NCBI GenBank assembly: GCA_028023455.1
Contig: JAQFVV010000063.1
Coordinates: 5,383,147 to 5,447,146, forward strand
Source: Epiperipatus broadwayi
Taxonomy: Eukaryota > Onychophora > Udeonychophora > Euonychophora > Peripatidae
DNA: 64,000 bases
Reading direction: 5' to 3'
Position numbers and translations under genes: made by a program. Positions 1-14,200 of this stretch are shown here, piece after piece (the stretch's first letter is position 1; each line of letters opens with the position of its first letter). Under the pieces are notes generated by a model. It was not told the origin of the DNA. It did not search any database and was given only the letters and a program-made list of their open reading frames with translations.

Positions 1-2
1 AA

Positions 3-908
3 CAAGAATTAATAATCAATTTATTTAATGAATTAAATGAGATTAAGGATATAAAATGGGTTATAACTAAAGAGAAATACAATTCCATAAAATTCTTGGA
101 TATTCAAGTTACTCTTAATGATTACAGTTCTGATTATCTTATGTTAATTAAACCAATTGAAACTAGAGGTTTTATTCCATATGAATCACGTGTACCTATG
201 TGTCATAAGCTGTCTGGATTGAAATCATTCTTATTTTGAAATGAAAAATTATGCAAATATTCTAGTGATAAAATTAAAAATGTACATTTATTTGTTAATG
301 ACTTGTTAAAAATTGGTTATTATAAAAATGCTATTGCTAATATTATTAAAGGATTTAAAAGAAATCAACACTATAATAAAATTAAAAATAAAAATATCAA
401 AATGAAATGGATTTCAATGCCATTTATATCAGATGAGCAGGTCAAGTTTATTAGGAAAATTTATAATGGTTTGTGTCATATTGCTTTTTTCTCTACAAAT
501 AACATAAATAGATTGCTTAATAATTTTAAAATTCAAAATTCAAAGTTTAATCAAAATTCTATTATATATAGATTGATATGTGGATGCGGCGTACAATACA
601 TTGGTGAATCTAAGTGTACATTTGAGAAGAGAATAAAAGAACATATGCTTTTATATAATAGAATTCAAAAAGAGAATCAATATGGAACAGATGTAAATAA
701 ACCTTCATCATCTGTTATATTTGATCATAATAAATCTTGTCAATATGGATTTAAATTTGATTATAAAAATATGAAAATTTATTCAAATTGAACGTTGTCA
801 TAATAAACGTAAAATAAAGGAGGCTATGTTGATTTAAAAAAAAGTCATCAAATGTTAATGAATCGCCAGTCATCAAATGTTAAGATAACAGAATTGTGGG
901 AAATCTGA
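3..908 (+). pseudogene. PLE-A copy 1: RT end, linker and GIY-YIG nuclease, broken
   Basis: This is the 3' part of a Penelope-like retroelement ORF that enters from the left edge of the window. In frame 3 it reads the end of the reverse transcriptase (KFLDIQVTL, then IKPIETRGFIPY), the linker HKLSGLKSFLF, and the C-terminal GIY-YIG endonuclease (IIYRLICGCGVQYIGESKC, then EKRIKEHM). In PLEs this nuclease nicks target DNA for reverse transcription. The frame is open from base 3 except for a TGA at 237-239, where other copies have lysine. A frameshift near 785 moves the C-terminal tail (QIERC, KRKIKEAM) into another frame. A TAA follows near 834, and the final ELWEI ends with TGA at 906-908. A Cys-rich CGCG and a HNKSC stand where the family has its zinc-binding CCHH residues. 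The call is firm; the copy cannot make the full protein. Confidence 0.88.
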
Positions 909-962
909 ATTGAACTATGGGTATTGTTAAGGTTTGTCTCGTTTTGATTATTCAATGTTATA

Positions 963-1009
963 TAGTTGATAAAGACTACAAAGTGTATAGTCGAAAGTAC
1001 TTCTAAAAG
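963..1009 (+). ncRNA. hammerhead-like fold in PLE-A 3' tail
   Basis: This motif lies 55 nt after the PLE-A stop codon. The order matches a hammerhead ribozyme: stem I 5' strand UAG (963-965), core UUGAUAA (966-972), stem II GACUA/UAGUC (974-978 with 988-992), GAA (993-995), a palindromic stem III AGUACU (996-1001), cleavage-site base U1002, then stem I 3' strand CUA. The canonical core is CUGANGA; here position 3 is U and the catalytic G8 is A. The same non-canonical core recurs at the 3' end of the other four PLE-A copies in the window. The fold is supported by covariation, but self-cleavage is uncertain. Confidence 0.6.
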
Positions 1010-3599
1010 AATATAATTTATATAAATTGTACTGTATTTTGATATATATATATTGATTTCTATATTACATATATTGTGAAACGAATACAGATATCAAACT
1101 TTATTTATTACATATATATATATATATATATATATTACTGTTTATTTATATATGGTACAAATATATTGGCATTTGGTAAAAGCTAAAAGAAAAAGTAAAT
1201 TTAGTGATCTTATTAAAAGAAGCAATTAATTTTTTTTTTTTAGTTTGTGTAATTTTTTTTTTTTTGAATGTACAATAAAAGTTATATTTTTAGTTTATAT
1301 TTTTTTTATGTAATTAAAAATAAAAGTTAAAATTGGAAAGAATAAAGACATGCATCGTACTAATCTAGATAAACTAAAGAAAAGAGAATTCCACACACAG
1401 ATTACAATCAGCAAAACCTTTTTTGAAAGGTAATTAAAGATGGTGGAATTATGTTTTAAAAAAAAGAATTTGTAACTTAAATTTAAGAAAGAATGTACAA
1501 GATTATTATCTTGTATATTGATAAAAGGAGAAAAGAAAATATGCGCAGAAGTCTGAAAACTGGACCTTTACTATAAAAGAAAGAACACCAGTGTGATCAG
1601 GGTTTTGTTTGTTTTTTTGGCTGGTCCTGGATTATGAAAGATCCAGGAACATTTTACACTGAAATAATTTGTCATGCTGAAGTGGACAGAAGCTTTTGAC
1701 ATCATTAATCATAAAGATGTTGACTCCAGAAAAGCTTTTATGACTAGCCATTAGGACAGATAAAGAACAAGTTAAAACCAATGGCCACGAGCTCATTCTA
1801 CCTCAAGAAAAACTATGCATGGTAATCAATCATCTACAGAAATTTGCTGAACTTACTGGTAAGCTAAGATTAACTATTTCTGATTGTGACTAAATTAAGC
1901 ATTTGCAAATCATTCTCTAATAAGCTTATAATATAATCCTGATAGAGACATTAATTTTCTCATTCAAGAGACCTTTCATTTTAAAGAACATTCTAGAAGA
2001 AATTCAGAAGTGAACTATAAATGTTAAACTATTTTTAATTAATTGATTCATGTCTGGATTAGCATGTGTGTATTCTTTCCAACTTATTAGTTATTGGTGT
2101 TTTTAATATTTTAATTTGTTAGAATAAAATATTTATTTTTAATATCAACTTTTCATTGTGTGGTATTAATGTTAGTTATTAAATTTATTAATGTTAGTTT
2201 ATTAGGGTTTGAGTGTATAATTTACCTTTGCCAATATTTTTGATTAAGCCCCAGGAATAATATTCTCTAAAAAAATAAAGTTATGTAAAAGCATAACCCT
2301 GATCTTTTAGTTACTTGCATCAAAATTATGGGATATGAGAAAGTTAGGACTCTATTGACTATGGCACACTCTTATAAATTAAAACTAACTTCATCAGCAA
2401 TTCCTGTCATAATAATTAGTAGGCCAGTTAATCAGGAAATATAGCTATGTTTTTTTGGAAATAAAGATATTTTTTTATCCATAGTTTGATTAACTTTCAT
2501 TTAACTGTGTCTAAAAGATGGCCTACCAGAATTTATCAAAATGTGGAAAAAACATTACAATATATATATATATATATATTGAAACAGACACATTTCACAT
2601 ATATATTTTAAAGAGTTCTTTCCCTCCCAGTTCAAGTAGTTAAAATTAAAAATAAAACTGATGAGAGTCAGTAAATAAAATTCTAAATAAAGAAGCAAGT
2701 GACAGTGAATTTAAATCACTTTTCCAATTGTGTTATAAAAACAAATAAAAAAAGTAAAATAAAGAAAATATAAAAGAAGCATTTAATTAATAAATCTTTA
2801 TCATTAATTGATAAATCTTCAGTTTAAAATATTACAGATATGATTTATTTTAGAGCTATATGTTTTCAGATTTAAATGTAAAAACACTTAAAGATAACAT
2901 CATCTTCTTGCCTTGGGGTCTTAATCAGATGTTTTTTTAAAACATGTTGGTAGATAACAAAATACAGGAAGCAGAAGAAATTAAAGGAGCAGCTTAATTG
3001 GATAAGTTAGTGACAGTGACAGTTACAGTTAGATAGGTTTTAGTTACAGTACAATCAGTTATTAGGATGGTCAAGAGTGAGTCCTGTTGTAAATTGTAAT
3101 CATTGCCATGCAATTTATTACTTTTGGGAATTCTAAAATAACCAAGTTGGAACTACAATTATCATCAACAGAGAAAAGCTTTTAGTTACTGCCTAACTGA
3201 ATAATGGAAAAGTGCATTATGAATTTGGAAAACTCCAGTATGAGTGAGGAGAAACTAGTTCTTTTCTCCAACCATGTGAAAAGCCCAGGAAAATCCAAAA
3301 ACATGCCCAATTAACAGCAGCAGTAACTCAGTGTGCCATTCAATCCATGTAAACCTTTTATTGATGTCAAAATAAAAATGTCAACATAAGGAAAATTTAG
3401 ATACCTTTATAATATTCAAGTACACTTTTTGAAAAGGCATTTATTAAAATAATTAACATAAAAAATAAAACGCATTTATTCAAGTGATTGATTTATCAAA
3501 TGAAACATAAGAAAATAATGTTTTTAAAGAATAATAATTATACTGATTTTAAAAATTTAAGAATATTGATTTAAAAATAAATGAAAAATATAATAATAT
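1010..3599. other. AT-rich non-coding stretch
   Basis: The first 100 bases or so are the rest of the PLE-A 3' tail (an ATACAGA motif near 1085 also occurs in the other PLE-A tails) followed by short (TA)n tracts at about 1109-1134 and 2561-2580. Beyond that I see no convincing coding region, RNA gene or element. A short stretch near 1690-1720 reads AFDIINHK, which resembles reverse-transcriptase motif A, but nothing around it supports an element. Confidence 0.5.
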
Positions 3600-4180
3600 G
3601 TAAATTAAATCAAAGATGTATTTATATATACATGAATATAGAATTTGTAATGCTTCTGTCCAAAAATTAAATTGAATATGTTTCTACTTCAAATATGAAC
3701 AGGGACTAGATATATCTTTATAAGATTAGAAATGCTTCTATGTAAAAAGTAAATTGAATGAATGTGCTTGTACTTCAAATATACATCTGTATCAAAGATG
3801 AATTAAACAAATGAATGACTCAAATATATGAACATGAATTAGAGAATTAATATTTTAATATAAATAAATGACATGAACCTACATCCATATGCCTGAATTA
3901 AAGATGAATTAAATAAATGAATGATTTAAATCTACAAATCTGAATTGGAGAATTAATATTTAATATAAGTGATTGACATGAACCTACAACTATATACCTG
4001 GGATTTAAATCTACAAATCTGAATTAGAGAATTAATATTTTAATATAAGTGAATTACTTAAATTTACATCCAGACACCTGGATCAAAGATGAATGACTGG
4101 AATTTATATCCACATACTTTGATCACAGATAAATAACCAAGATTTATATCCAGATACTTATTGAACCAATCATTGATGAT
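3600..4180. repeat. degenerate minisatellite
   Basis: A block of decayed tandem repeats. The phrase AGAGAATTAATATT recurs at 3841, 3947 (with G) and 4026, which is about 106 and 79 bp apart. The phrase ATGCTTCTRTG..AAATTGAAT recurs about 80 bp apart near 3650 and 3731. ACATCCAGACACCTGG-type phrases fill the right side. The units differ by indels, so this is an old array without coding potential. Confidence 0.55.
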
Positions 4181-5286
4181 TATGAAAAGAATGCTTAAAT
4201 GTAAATCAAACTGGCCTAGGAACATATGCGCCTATAGGAAAATGTCAATCCAAAGATGAACTGTTAATAACTTTTGTTGTTAAATAAATAAATCATTCTT
4301 ATCTAAAACTAATATATCTGGTCAGTTTCATTTCACATCACTCATCATTTATTGCATTTGTTCACAAGAATCTTTTGCCTTCTGAGCCATGTTCGGCATA
4401 ACCAGATCTGAATAAGTAAATAAGGTTGTGGTAAGCTGGAACTCTAGTGGCACCACTTGGGAAACCAAACAAACAAATTTTCTAGATGTTTCCAGTCTCT
4501 TTAATGCTATATCCTCTGATGAGCAGGAAATATTGTTGTAGGATGGTAAGATAAACATTGAATAATGCCAATCTTTGTTTCTGTCCTGCAATATGCTAAT
4601 CAGGAAATAGTTACAACCGATTATAGAGGTTGGAAGGAGATTCGGTTACTATATATATTGTAAAAGATTGATAAATCTACTTTTATTTTAAAATATCATT
4701 TGTTGTTATTAAAAAAATCTCTTTGATTTGATGTTTATATATGGTTTATGGTTATTAGTTATAGATTGTTGTTTGGATTTATTATTTTATTTATTTGTTG
4801 AGGTACATCACTGTGAATATTTAATTGTTATTATTCTTAATGATGAGATTTTTAATGGTAATAATAGTGACATGTTTTAATTATTATAAATAAATAGAGA
4901 CATATAAATTGTTGATTATAAAAAAAGATTATTTTATTTGTAGTGATTATTAAAAAAATGCAATGTTATTATTTATGTATATATATATTTTTAAAGCTGT
5001 CAAATAAATTGTCGATTTAATATTTTTTATATGATTGGTATTTTTATTTTTTTTGAATGTTAATTGTTTAAAAGAAAACATATGTAACAATGGTTTTCAA
5101 AAACTGTGCATTCAGTGGCATGTGGAAAACAACAACAGCAGCAACAAAAGAAGCCATCATTATTGATATAGTTATTAAAAAAAACTGAAGGATAAAATTA
5201 ATTGTACTTTGTTTCTTTGGAATTGCCATTCTTGAGAATAATTAAATAAGATAAATTACTGTAGTAAACACATAAACCATGACCGG

Positions 5287-5288
<2 letters not shown>
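4181..5288. other. AT-rich non-coding stretch
   Basis: No element recognised. An 80-codon minus-strand ORF at 4349-4591 has ordinary amino-acid composition (it contains SSEDIALKRLETSRKF) but no motif I know and no second copy in the window. I do not annotate it as a gene. Confidence 0.4.

Positions 5289-5349
<61 letters not shown>
5289..5349. repeat. (TA)n microsatellite
   Basis: About 30 uninterrupted TA units, followed by unique sequence. Confidence 0.95.
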
Positions 5350-6698
<1,349 letters not shown>

Positions 6699-6844
6699 AG
6701 TTAGTTAGTCATATCAACCTTGAGAATAAATTATAATAATAGGTCTCATTATTGCTCTGTATGATTTTGGATTTATTTCATGTATAGCTAGTTGGAAGGG
6801 CATATAAACAATTTATTTAAATATAACTGGGATGAAATTTATCT

Positions 6845-7375
6845 TTCTTCATTTAAATTGTACAATCTATTATATTTGGCTTTCTCAACAATTGGATTCA
6901 TTTAGATTGTTAAGATTTTTCTTTATGTGTAAGATGTGCTATGTTTCTATTATTTAAATTGGATGATAAATACATTCTACTACATTTGGCACTATCAACA
7001 TGCAGACATGATTAATTAAGGATTGTTGCTAGTCGTTCCATTATATTTGATGCCTAATCCATGAGGTTTGATTCATTATGATTCATTTATGAGGATAAAG
7101 CAATCGTGATTCCATTACATTTGGCTTTCCCAATGATCGGGGCCATTTCAATTGTGGATAGGCATTCCATTACATTTTGGCACCAACATTTGAGGCCTTC
7201 TTTCTTCATATGTGTATTTTTGTTTGAGATCATTTAGATTACATATATTCCATTACATTTGTCATCCAATGTTTAGAGCATTATTTTCTTTTCATATATT
7301 GACATTCCATTACATTTAATGCCACAACGTGGTCAGCATAATATGTTTGTATACATACGTTCCATTACAATATAT
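6845..7375. repeat. degenerate minisatellite with TTCCATTACATTTGGC motif
   Basis: The phrase TTCCATTACATTTGGC or close variants recurs with TTCCA starting at about 7036, 7110, 7165, 7248, 7305 and 7360, and in weaker form at about 6855 and 6975. Intervals are about 55-83 bp and cluster near 57. It is often followed by a CCAACA/CAATGA-like phrase and a G-rich base. The layout is an old array with a roughly 57-60 bp period. No coding potential. Confidence 0.55.
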
Positions 7376-7799
7376 ATATATATTGAGCTGATATTTTAAG
7401 TCAGTTCATATATATATAAGCTCACATATTTATAATTTCATCATAGATATTTTCCGAAGTTAAATAGTTTGTAAAATAAAAATTAACAAATGATTTTAAT
7501 TTAATGGGAAGGGTAAAATCTTAAACATTTATTTTTCTATAGATTTGAGCAAAAATTTAAAAAAAAAAAAAAAAAGAAAAAAAGATAAAATATAATTTAT
7601 TGTCAAAAATGTTAAAAGTGTTTAATTAAAAGGGAGAAAACTTGAGAGATAAAAGGGTGGGGGAAAGAAAACAAAATTAGATTGTTGGTAGTAATTAGAC
7701 TCTATTGTTGAAACTTTCACAAACTAAAAGTATTTGGTTAATAATTGCTGTTACGCTAATTAAAAAGGAAAAAAAAGATAAGAGAAAGAGAGATAAAAT

Positions 7800-9040
7800 C
7801 GCTTTTTTAGAGTAAGTCAGTTGACTTGAGAGATCAGCAAGGACAATAAAGAAAAAAAAAGAGAGAAGCTGTGCTCCAAATCAGAAATTATTATAGAAAT
7901 TTTTTTTTGCGGACTCTTTTCAAATGCATAGCGGCTAAAGCTATCAAAACCTTCCCCTTTGGGGAATTGGCCACCACTCCATCTGAATGAAGCTACCGAA
8001 AGAGTCAAGGAAGGGAAAGAAATGTATATCGCTAGCCGGACAACCAAAGGAACATCCATGGACACACCAGAATTCTCATATACAAGGACAAAGGCACGGC
8101 AAATGGAATGTGAATCTATGAAAGTCAGACCACTTTGCTCTGATCGATCAGGGTAATAATAAACTTTTCAATTAATGGGAACTTTAGTTAAAGCGTAATA
8201 GAACTTTATCTTTGATTTATTTTTCGTTTATTATATTTGTTACGAATGTTTCAACAATAGAGGTGGGGAAATAAATTTATTTAATATTGTAAACTATTTA
8301 TGTTAATTCTCATTAAATATTTTTATGAAATATTGGTATGACTGTATATTAAATTATTTAATATCTGTTCGATCTAGAGGGTAACAACAGGGTGGGGGTA
8401 TAAAAGTGTGCTGCCAAGCAACAGAGAACCTTAGGGCGTTACTTGCTTGTTAGCAAAAAATAAGGGAAGTGTTGAAAGTATAAGAAAATGAAAGACACTT
8501 ATACGTTCATTTTAAGTTCTTGCAAGTTATTTATTTATCAAATAAAGTGGGGTTTAAAAATAAACTTCAGGAAAGATTATATACTATAAGTCGCCTTTGT
8601 ATATACGCCTGCTAGAATCCGCAGTATTAGTGTCGGCGCGAGTAAATCCATGGTAGATATTTGGGAAGAATACTTAGAAAGTTAACAGTTTGAAAATCAG
8701 AAATTGTAAGTCAGTTCTCTCTGGATCGGGCAGAAATATAATGTTATTAATAATAATAATAATAAAGGAAAGTTTCTTTTTTGTATCCAACGTATATTTG
8801 AATTCTTTAATTATTTATAATAATTAGTTAGTGTCCTTAAGTGAAAACCCCTGTCAGATTATAAACAAAATTTGTAATCGGTGAATCACTGTTCGAAAAT
8901 AAATAAGACCAGGTTTACGTAAAGCTTCGTGGCCAGGTTCCAAGAGAGAAATCCTTGGTGGCACCTTCGGCGGCGATTCTAATAATTAAGATTCAGTTAT
9001 TAGGGGAAGGAAAAGAATTGTAGTGTCATAATATATATAT
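7800..9040 (+). other. GC-richer block, possible old LTR
   Basis: This block is less AT-rich than its surroundings. It holds a TATA box (TATAAAAG at 8399-8406) in a GTGGGGGTATAAAAG context, an AATAAA at 8541-8546 about 140 bp downstream, and a GC-rich phrase GGTGGCACCTTCGGCGGCG at 8957-8975 that could be a primer-binding region. This order (promoter, polyadenylation signal, primer-like site) is that of an LTR, but I could not find a second copy or clear TG...CA ends. Overlapping ORFs at 7817-8065 (-) and 7959-8156 (+) are not recognised. Low confidence. Confidence 0.25.
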
Positions 9041-9050
9041 ATATATATAT

Positions 9051-12000
9051 TGAAGCACTCAAATCTGTTGCACACATTTGGCTTCACTTTCTGGTGATGT
9101 TTCAAATCCTTCAAACATGGGTTCAAACTCAGTCATTTAATAAACATTCACTAGGGAGTGAAAGTATACCGATGTACATGATTGTTTATCTTTTATTAAG
9201 CTTTATTCTCATCTAAAATTGATATAAATATAAAACAAATTTCTATTACGGTAAAGAATCGTGCATATGTGTTTGTGTGTAACAGATAAACATAATAATT
9301 TTATTAAAAGCATTATATTACGTATATTTTTTATTCATGTATATTTTAAATTGAGAGAAAGTTTGAAAGAATAATGCAAATTTATTAAATAAAAGACTTA
9401 CCTTATTTTAAATTCAGAAAAGATTTGTTTTATTTTAGCATAGGTTTATTTTAAAATTCACATTACTTAACATTGAGTCCACAGGTCTATTTTCAGCCCA
9501 AAATAGACCAAAACTATCTCTCTCGAACTTGATCTCATTCATACTTTAAAATGTGCTGTGTCATTGTAACCATTAGCTGACACCTGGGGATTACCCAAAG
9601 GCAGCTAAAAATGAGTATAAATACCACCGCAGTTCCTAACTAAAAGGTCTCTCCATGTTATTTTCTAAACATTGTTGCTAAGAAAATCTATGTCACTCAG
9701 AACTTTAAAATGGTTAGTGAGTAGAGTTAAAATTTGCTTCCCCTCTCCAAAATCAAGCCAATGCCAATGTACTCATAAGCCATCGTTTCCAAACTACTGC
9801 CAAAATGAACTGTAAATTACATAAGGAATGGACTTTAACCACAATTTCATCAAAATAATGCCAAATTAATCATATTTTGTAAAACATGAAACCAACACAT
9901 GTTTATATAGCAGTCAAGTCATCGGAAAGAAAGGTAATTCCCTGCCACAAAATGAACTCTAAAACTTTCATCTAAATAATCTCCTTAATCATAAAATGTA
10001 AAATTCAACCTCTAATTATGTAAATTTAGCTCACTTAAAGCATGTTTTTTTTTAATATTTCCACTTTTGTAATCTTTATATTTTCAAAATGTAATTGCTT
10101 ATTTTTCATCGGTAATGCTAAACCGATTAATTGCTTAAACAATGACTTTTCTTTTGCTTCAATATCTCAATTCTATTTGATTTTCTAAACTCGATTACAA
10201 GGTTTTCACTCTTCCTGTATTATTATTTTCAAATGCGGCAAATTTAATTTGATATTATGTAAATCATACCCATTTTAGTATGCTAATAATTCAATCTGGT
10301 GAATTAATCTTATCTTATTTTACTATTCCGCCATTAAGGAATTTAAATCATAAACGTAATTTTCTTACAAAACTATAAAAATTCGCCCGGTTGAAAAATA
10401 TTCCTAAACCATTTTATTTAATTTATATTATGCTTTCCATTATCATTTCAAATAAAATATTAACTATTATTTCATGCTATTGATTAAATTACATAAATTT
10501 AGTATTAATTGAGATGAATTCAGATCCTTACTTTTAAATGATGATTCATTATATAATTAGCCCACCATCTAACGATATTTTAAGTAACTAATTTCTCGAG
10601 CGTATTGATTTGCATTCAACGAAGGAAATTTTAATTGTTGTATTTTATTATTGATATGCTAAATAACTTCTTTAAGTAAATTGCAGGCCCTTTTTGGGAT
10701 TGCTTGTACATAATCATTTCATTACATTAGGCTTAATTACTATTTAAAGCCAAATAAATCAGTGTTAATACAAATCTGAAAGCCCTCATGATGCATCCTG
10801 GTGATAATGTTCATCAATCAAAGGTTGCTTTGTCATACTTTCTCTAATCACTGGAATCCTTAAAGCACATTTCTCGGCAGGGTGTGGAGGCCCCGACTCC
10901 AACAGATTGTGTTTGGTCATGTAAGCTCTATTATCGGTTAACATTCGGAAAATCAGAACCATAGTATCTTGCCGACCACTTCTTCAGATGCCATCTGGCA
11001 CAAGTGCAGATGAGCTTATATTCTTCATTCTCAAGTTGATGTAGCTTCTCGTCCTCTCAAACGTTATCATTTGGTCTGCATGCTATCGTTTATACTTTCT
11101 CACATATTTTATGGGTCTGTAAGTCGTAATGATATGATTTCCCTAAGCCACCCCAAGTTCTCATTATAATATAAATTTAGTTTGTCTTATTATATGTTAT
11201 CGCTTATTAGTGCTATCTACCCTTTCGTTCAACCACTATTAATTACGTTAACAGTTAACTTTTAAGAAAGCCTATAAAGGTCAAGTCATGTGATGGAATG
11301 TCAAAATAATTATGCTTTTCCTTATTCTATACGTAAATCATAAATGATGAATCATCTCATAATTTCCAAGATAATTGATCTATTGTTGATGTAATTCTGA
11401 TGAAGTCCAAGTACAATCAAAATTCACTCCATAATTTGTTATTTAAAATATAATATTCATAATAAAAGCCCACATTTAGTTATTGAAATCTGTTATACTC
11501 TTGTGATTTAAATATGATAATGTAGATAATAAAAGCTCCCTGTATAGTTACTAAAATCCATTATAATCTTTGTGACTTAAAATCTTATAAATATTCATAA
11601 TAAAAACCTGTGTATGGTTTTTGAAATCTACTATATTTCTTAATGATTTAAAATAGTCATAGCGTGAATAATAGAAACCCTGTAATGTATATATTAGCAT
11701 ATTAAGCCGCATTGTTTCAATTAATTAATTTCTTACTATGTAAATTTGGTGGTTGCATCTCCACCAATCCTTAAATTATGTTACTAAGGTTTGCATGGAA
11801 TGCCCACATTAACATGAAGTGAAACCTAGATCGAGTATTCTTTATGTAATCAAGGTTATAATGTGTTTTTAGTTTCTATATCCCATTGCTAACATACTGA
11901 TTTAATTTCATTACTAATGTTATTTTCAATAAATTCATATTTAATGGTCTATTTTTTGGACATTTTCTTAATTCATGCATGCACATCTGTCATTATATTG

Positions 12001-12243
12001 CATCATCATCTAGTTAATCATTAGATCTCTTGGGTCTCTGCTGACCCTCTGGGCCGGGGATTGTTAAAATGTCATTTGCTATCATCAAAAGTGTTGTTTG
12101 TAATGTTATAGACTTGGGAAATAGGAAATAGGGCAGAGTTCATGAGTATTCCTGACCTGTATATCTCGCATATGATTGAACTCTAGGTACTTTTGCTTAG
12201 ATGCTGATTCTTGTTATATGAACATACAATTCTGACTGGTACA
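9051..12243 (+). repeat. 5' LTR (3193 bp)
   Basis: Left long terminal repeat. A TATA box (TATAAATA at 9616-9623) lies about 565 bp in and probably drives transcription, which would leave an unusually long R-U5. Near 11460-11680 there is an internal series of about three degenerate units of roughly 60 bp, each with AATAAAAGC and TGAAATCTGTTATA-like phrases. Around 10860-11060 the DNA is GC-richer, and an antisense reading frame is shared in part with the 3' LTR (DTMV..FRMLT.NRAYMTKHNL); I do not recognise it. Confidence 0.85.
9616..9623 (+). promoter_or_regulatory. TATA box of the 5' LTR
   Basis: TATAAATA in the context GAGTATAAATACC, conserved unchanged in the 3' LTR at 14766-14773. Its position in the LTR and its conservation suggest the core promoter of the element. 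Confidence 0.5.
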
Positions 12244-12264
12244 GAGTATTTTTTTCTCTGGGTT

Positions 12265-12282
12265 TGGTGCCCAATGTGGGGC
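12265..12282 (+). other. primer-binding site, tRNA-Lys type
   Basis: TGGTGCCCAATGTGGGGC matches the tRNA-Lys1,2-type site TGGCGCCCAACGTGGGGC at 16 of 18 positions; both differences are C-to-T at former CpG or CpG-like positions. It begins 21 nt after the LTR end, which is farther than usual. Confidence 0.7.
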
Positions 12283-13602
12283 CATTTCAAAATTACCACA
12301 ACCTGCAATACCCCATAAAGCAATTGATATTATGTATAGTGTTTTTTTCTCATCTGGTTCAAATATTAATGAATAAATATATGTAAAAAAATTTTTTTTC
12401 AGGTTTGAATCAAAATCATACTGCTTCAATAATATGCCCACACCATGGGGAGTATTCAAATTGTATAAATAATATTTTCTATTTTAAAGAAGTGTGAAAT
12501 GTCTTAAGATTTTTTCCGGACTTAAAAGACGCAATATAAGCCAAACAATATGAGATGTGACCTTAAAATAAATTTGGTATTGATAATACTAATATTATAA
12601 ATAATAACGTAAACTGGATCATATTTTGTCAAGCAGCCAGATGTAGTTGGTAATGCTTTAATGGCTCATGTGTATTTTGAGTAACCGTAGATAGGTGAAG
12701 ACCTTCCTTATGTAGTGCCAAGTAGCCAGATGTAGTTAGCAATATGCTTCAATGGCCTACATGCAGTCATGTTGATAAAGAATCCAAGAAACATAGAGTA
12801 GATTATCATATAGTCTTGTGGAAGTCAATATGTGTGACAGAATAATAGATTTGAAGAATTGGAAGGAATAGATTATTGTATGGCCATCTTTAACACTAAT
12901 ATTCAAATAATACTTCTCTTTTGAATCATATTGGTGCATGGAAGAGTGCTTTAATTAAGATAATAATCTGATAAATAATGACGTATATTATTGCAAAACT
13001 TTGATGAGTGTTTTGATTTTGACTTATTATTTTATTTTTTCTTCAAAAAGTCTAATACTAAGATTGTATTGAGTATGTAAACTATAATAAATTTAGCAAT
13101 CAAAGATGTCAATGTGCATGCAGACCAAAGATAGTTATGAGTGGAAAGCTTACTGCGTTGACATGGCACCAGTGCATTATACACACTTATAAATTTTGTC
13201 AACCGGTATACACTCAAGAAAAACATAATCATGTATGTGAGTGAGCAAAAGAGAGTCATTGTATCACATGTTTTTGTATGTCTTGTACAAGAGGGAAATT
13301 AAAATATTTTTTTAGTAGATTTCAGATGCAAGAAAGCAAATGGATTATATGACAAGGAAACGTCATGGTAAAAATAATTTTTTTATATTTTTATCTTTGA
13401 TATTTTATTTTTTCTATTGATATGTATTAGTTTTGACAGAGATAGTTGAGTGTAAATATTTTGGCAGTAATAGGGGACATTATAAATGTAGTGATGGCAG
13501 AAATAGAATAGTTGGGAGGAAGTTGAGTTTTGGCATGGGTTCTGGTTGAGGAAGGGAAGGAGGAATAAATTTAGTTATCATAAATAATAATAATAAAATT
13601 AG

Positions 13603-13875
13603 ATGGAAAAAATTGTTAACATGAAAAAAAGCAGTGAATCTGGGAACGATAATGATAGTTTGGGTAGTGAAGATCTCGGTTCGGAAATTACTTTTAAAGA
13701 ACTAGAAGGAGTAAGGAATAATAAGCAGACTAAATTAGGGGTGGAAAAGGACAGACAGAGCCTACTGGCCTTAATGCATTGTATGCTCCAGGAAAACAGA
13801 GAGACTAGGGAATTTTTGCTCCAGGAAACCAGAGAGGCTAGGGAATCTTTACTCCAGAAAACCAGAGCAATCTAG
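13603..13875 (+). CDS. short charged coiled-coil ORF, possible Gag remnant
   Basis: A 90-codon ORF in the internal region of the LTR element, the only plausible coding piece there. Residues 1-50 are acidic and Ser-rich (SGNDNDSLGSEDLGSE). The C-terminal 40 residues form a heptad-like repeat in which LLQETREARE is echoed by its neighbours (QENRETREFLLQ and ESLLQKTRA), which predicts a coiled coil. Such an N-terminal acidic plus coiled-coil region could be the start of a Gag-like protein, but no matrix, capsid or zinc-knuckle motif follows and the ORF ends at once. The function is unknown. It could also be a spacer-encoded peptide. Confidence 0.35.
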   Translation: MEKIVNMKKSSESGNDNDSLGSEDLGSEITFKELEGVRNNKQTKLGVEKDRQSLLALMHCMLQENRETREFLLQETREARESLLQKTRAI

Positions 13876-14188
13876 GAGACCCCATATTGATTAAAATGTT
13901 GTGTATTAAATAGCTAGACCCAAAGATAGTGTCCAATGTTACATTTTACTTTGTTTTTTTTAATTATCTAAATACAGTTGCTAATTAGTTTTACAAAAGA
14001 GGTTGACAATGAGATTTAGGTAGTATAATTGTGGTTTATTTTATTAATGCCAGTTTAATGATAGAGTTCAGATCACATAAATCCTGTTAAGATGAAAAGA
14101 CCCAAACTGTGAATTTTCTTGTCACCTGAAACAATGCATTGATTCTAAGTAGAATCATTTTTTTATTGTTTTTTTTTTCGTTTCCGTA

Positions 14189-14200
14189 TCAGGGGGAATA
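14189..14200 (+). other. polypurine tract
   Basis: The run AGGGGGAATA directly abuts the TG of the 3' LTR at 14201. This is the place where plus-strand DNA synthesis is primed in LTR elements. Confidence 0.65.

Larger units (their letters stand above)
12244..14200 (+). other. internal region of the LTR element
   Basis: About 1.96 kb between the LTRs. It carries the primer site, two similar blocks about 90 bp apart (GCCAGATGTAGTT at about 12637 and 12726), one short ORF at 13603-13875, and a terminal polypurine tract. No pol domain is visible in any frame. Minus-strand ORFs at 12214-12459, 12757-12939 and 13032-13259 look like chance frames. Confidence 0.6.

Noticed and set aside
1690-1725. 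AFDIINHK-like RT motif A
   Set aside because: No other RT motif in any frame nearby; a short chance match is likely.
4514-4540. CTGATGAGCAGGAAAT, hammerhead-like letters
   Set aside because: There is no room for a stem II between CUGAUGA and GAAA, and no stem I pairing.
4349-4591. 80-codon minus-strand ORF of ordinary composition
   Set aside because: No motif, no splice or promoter context, no second copy; not enough to call a gene.
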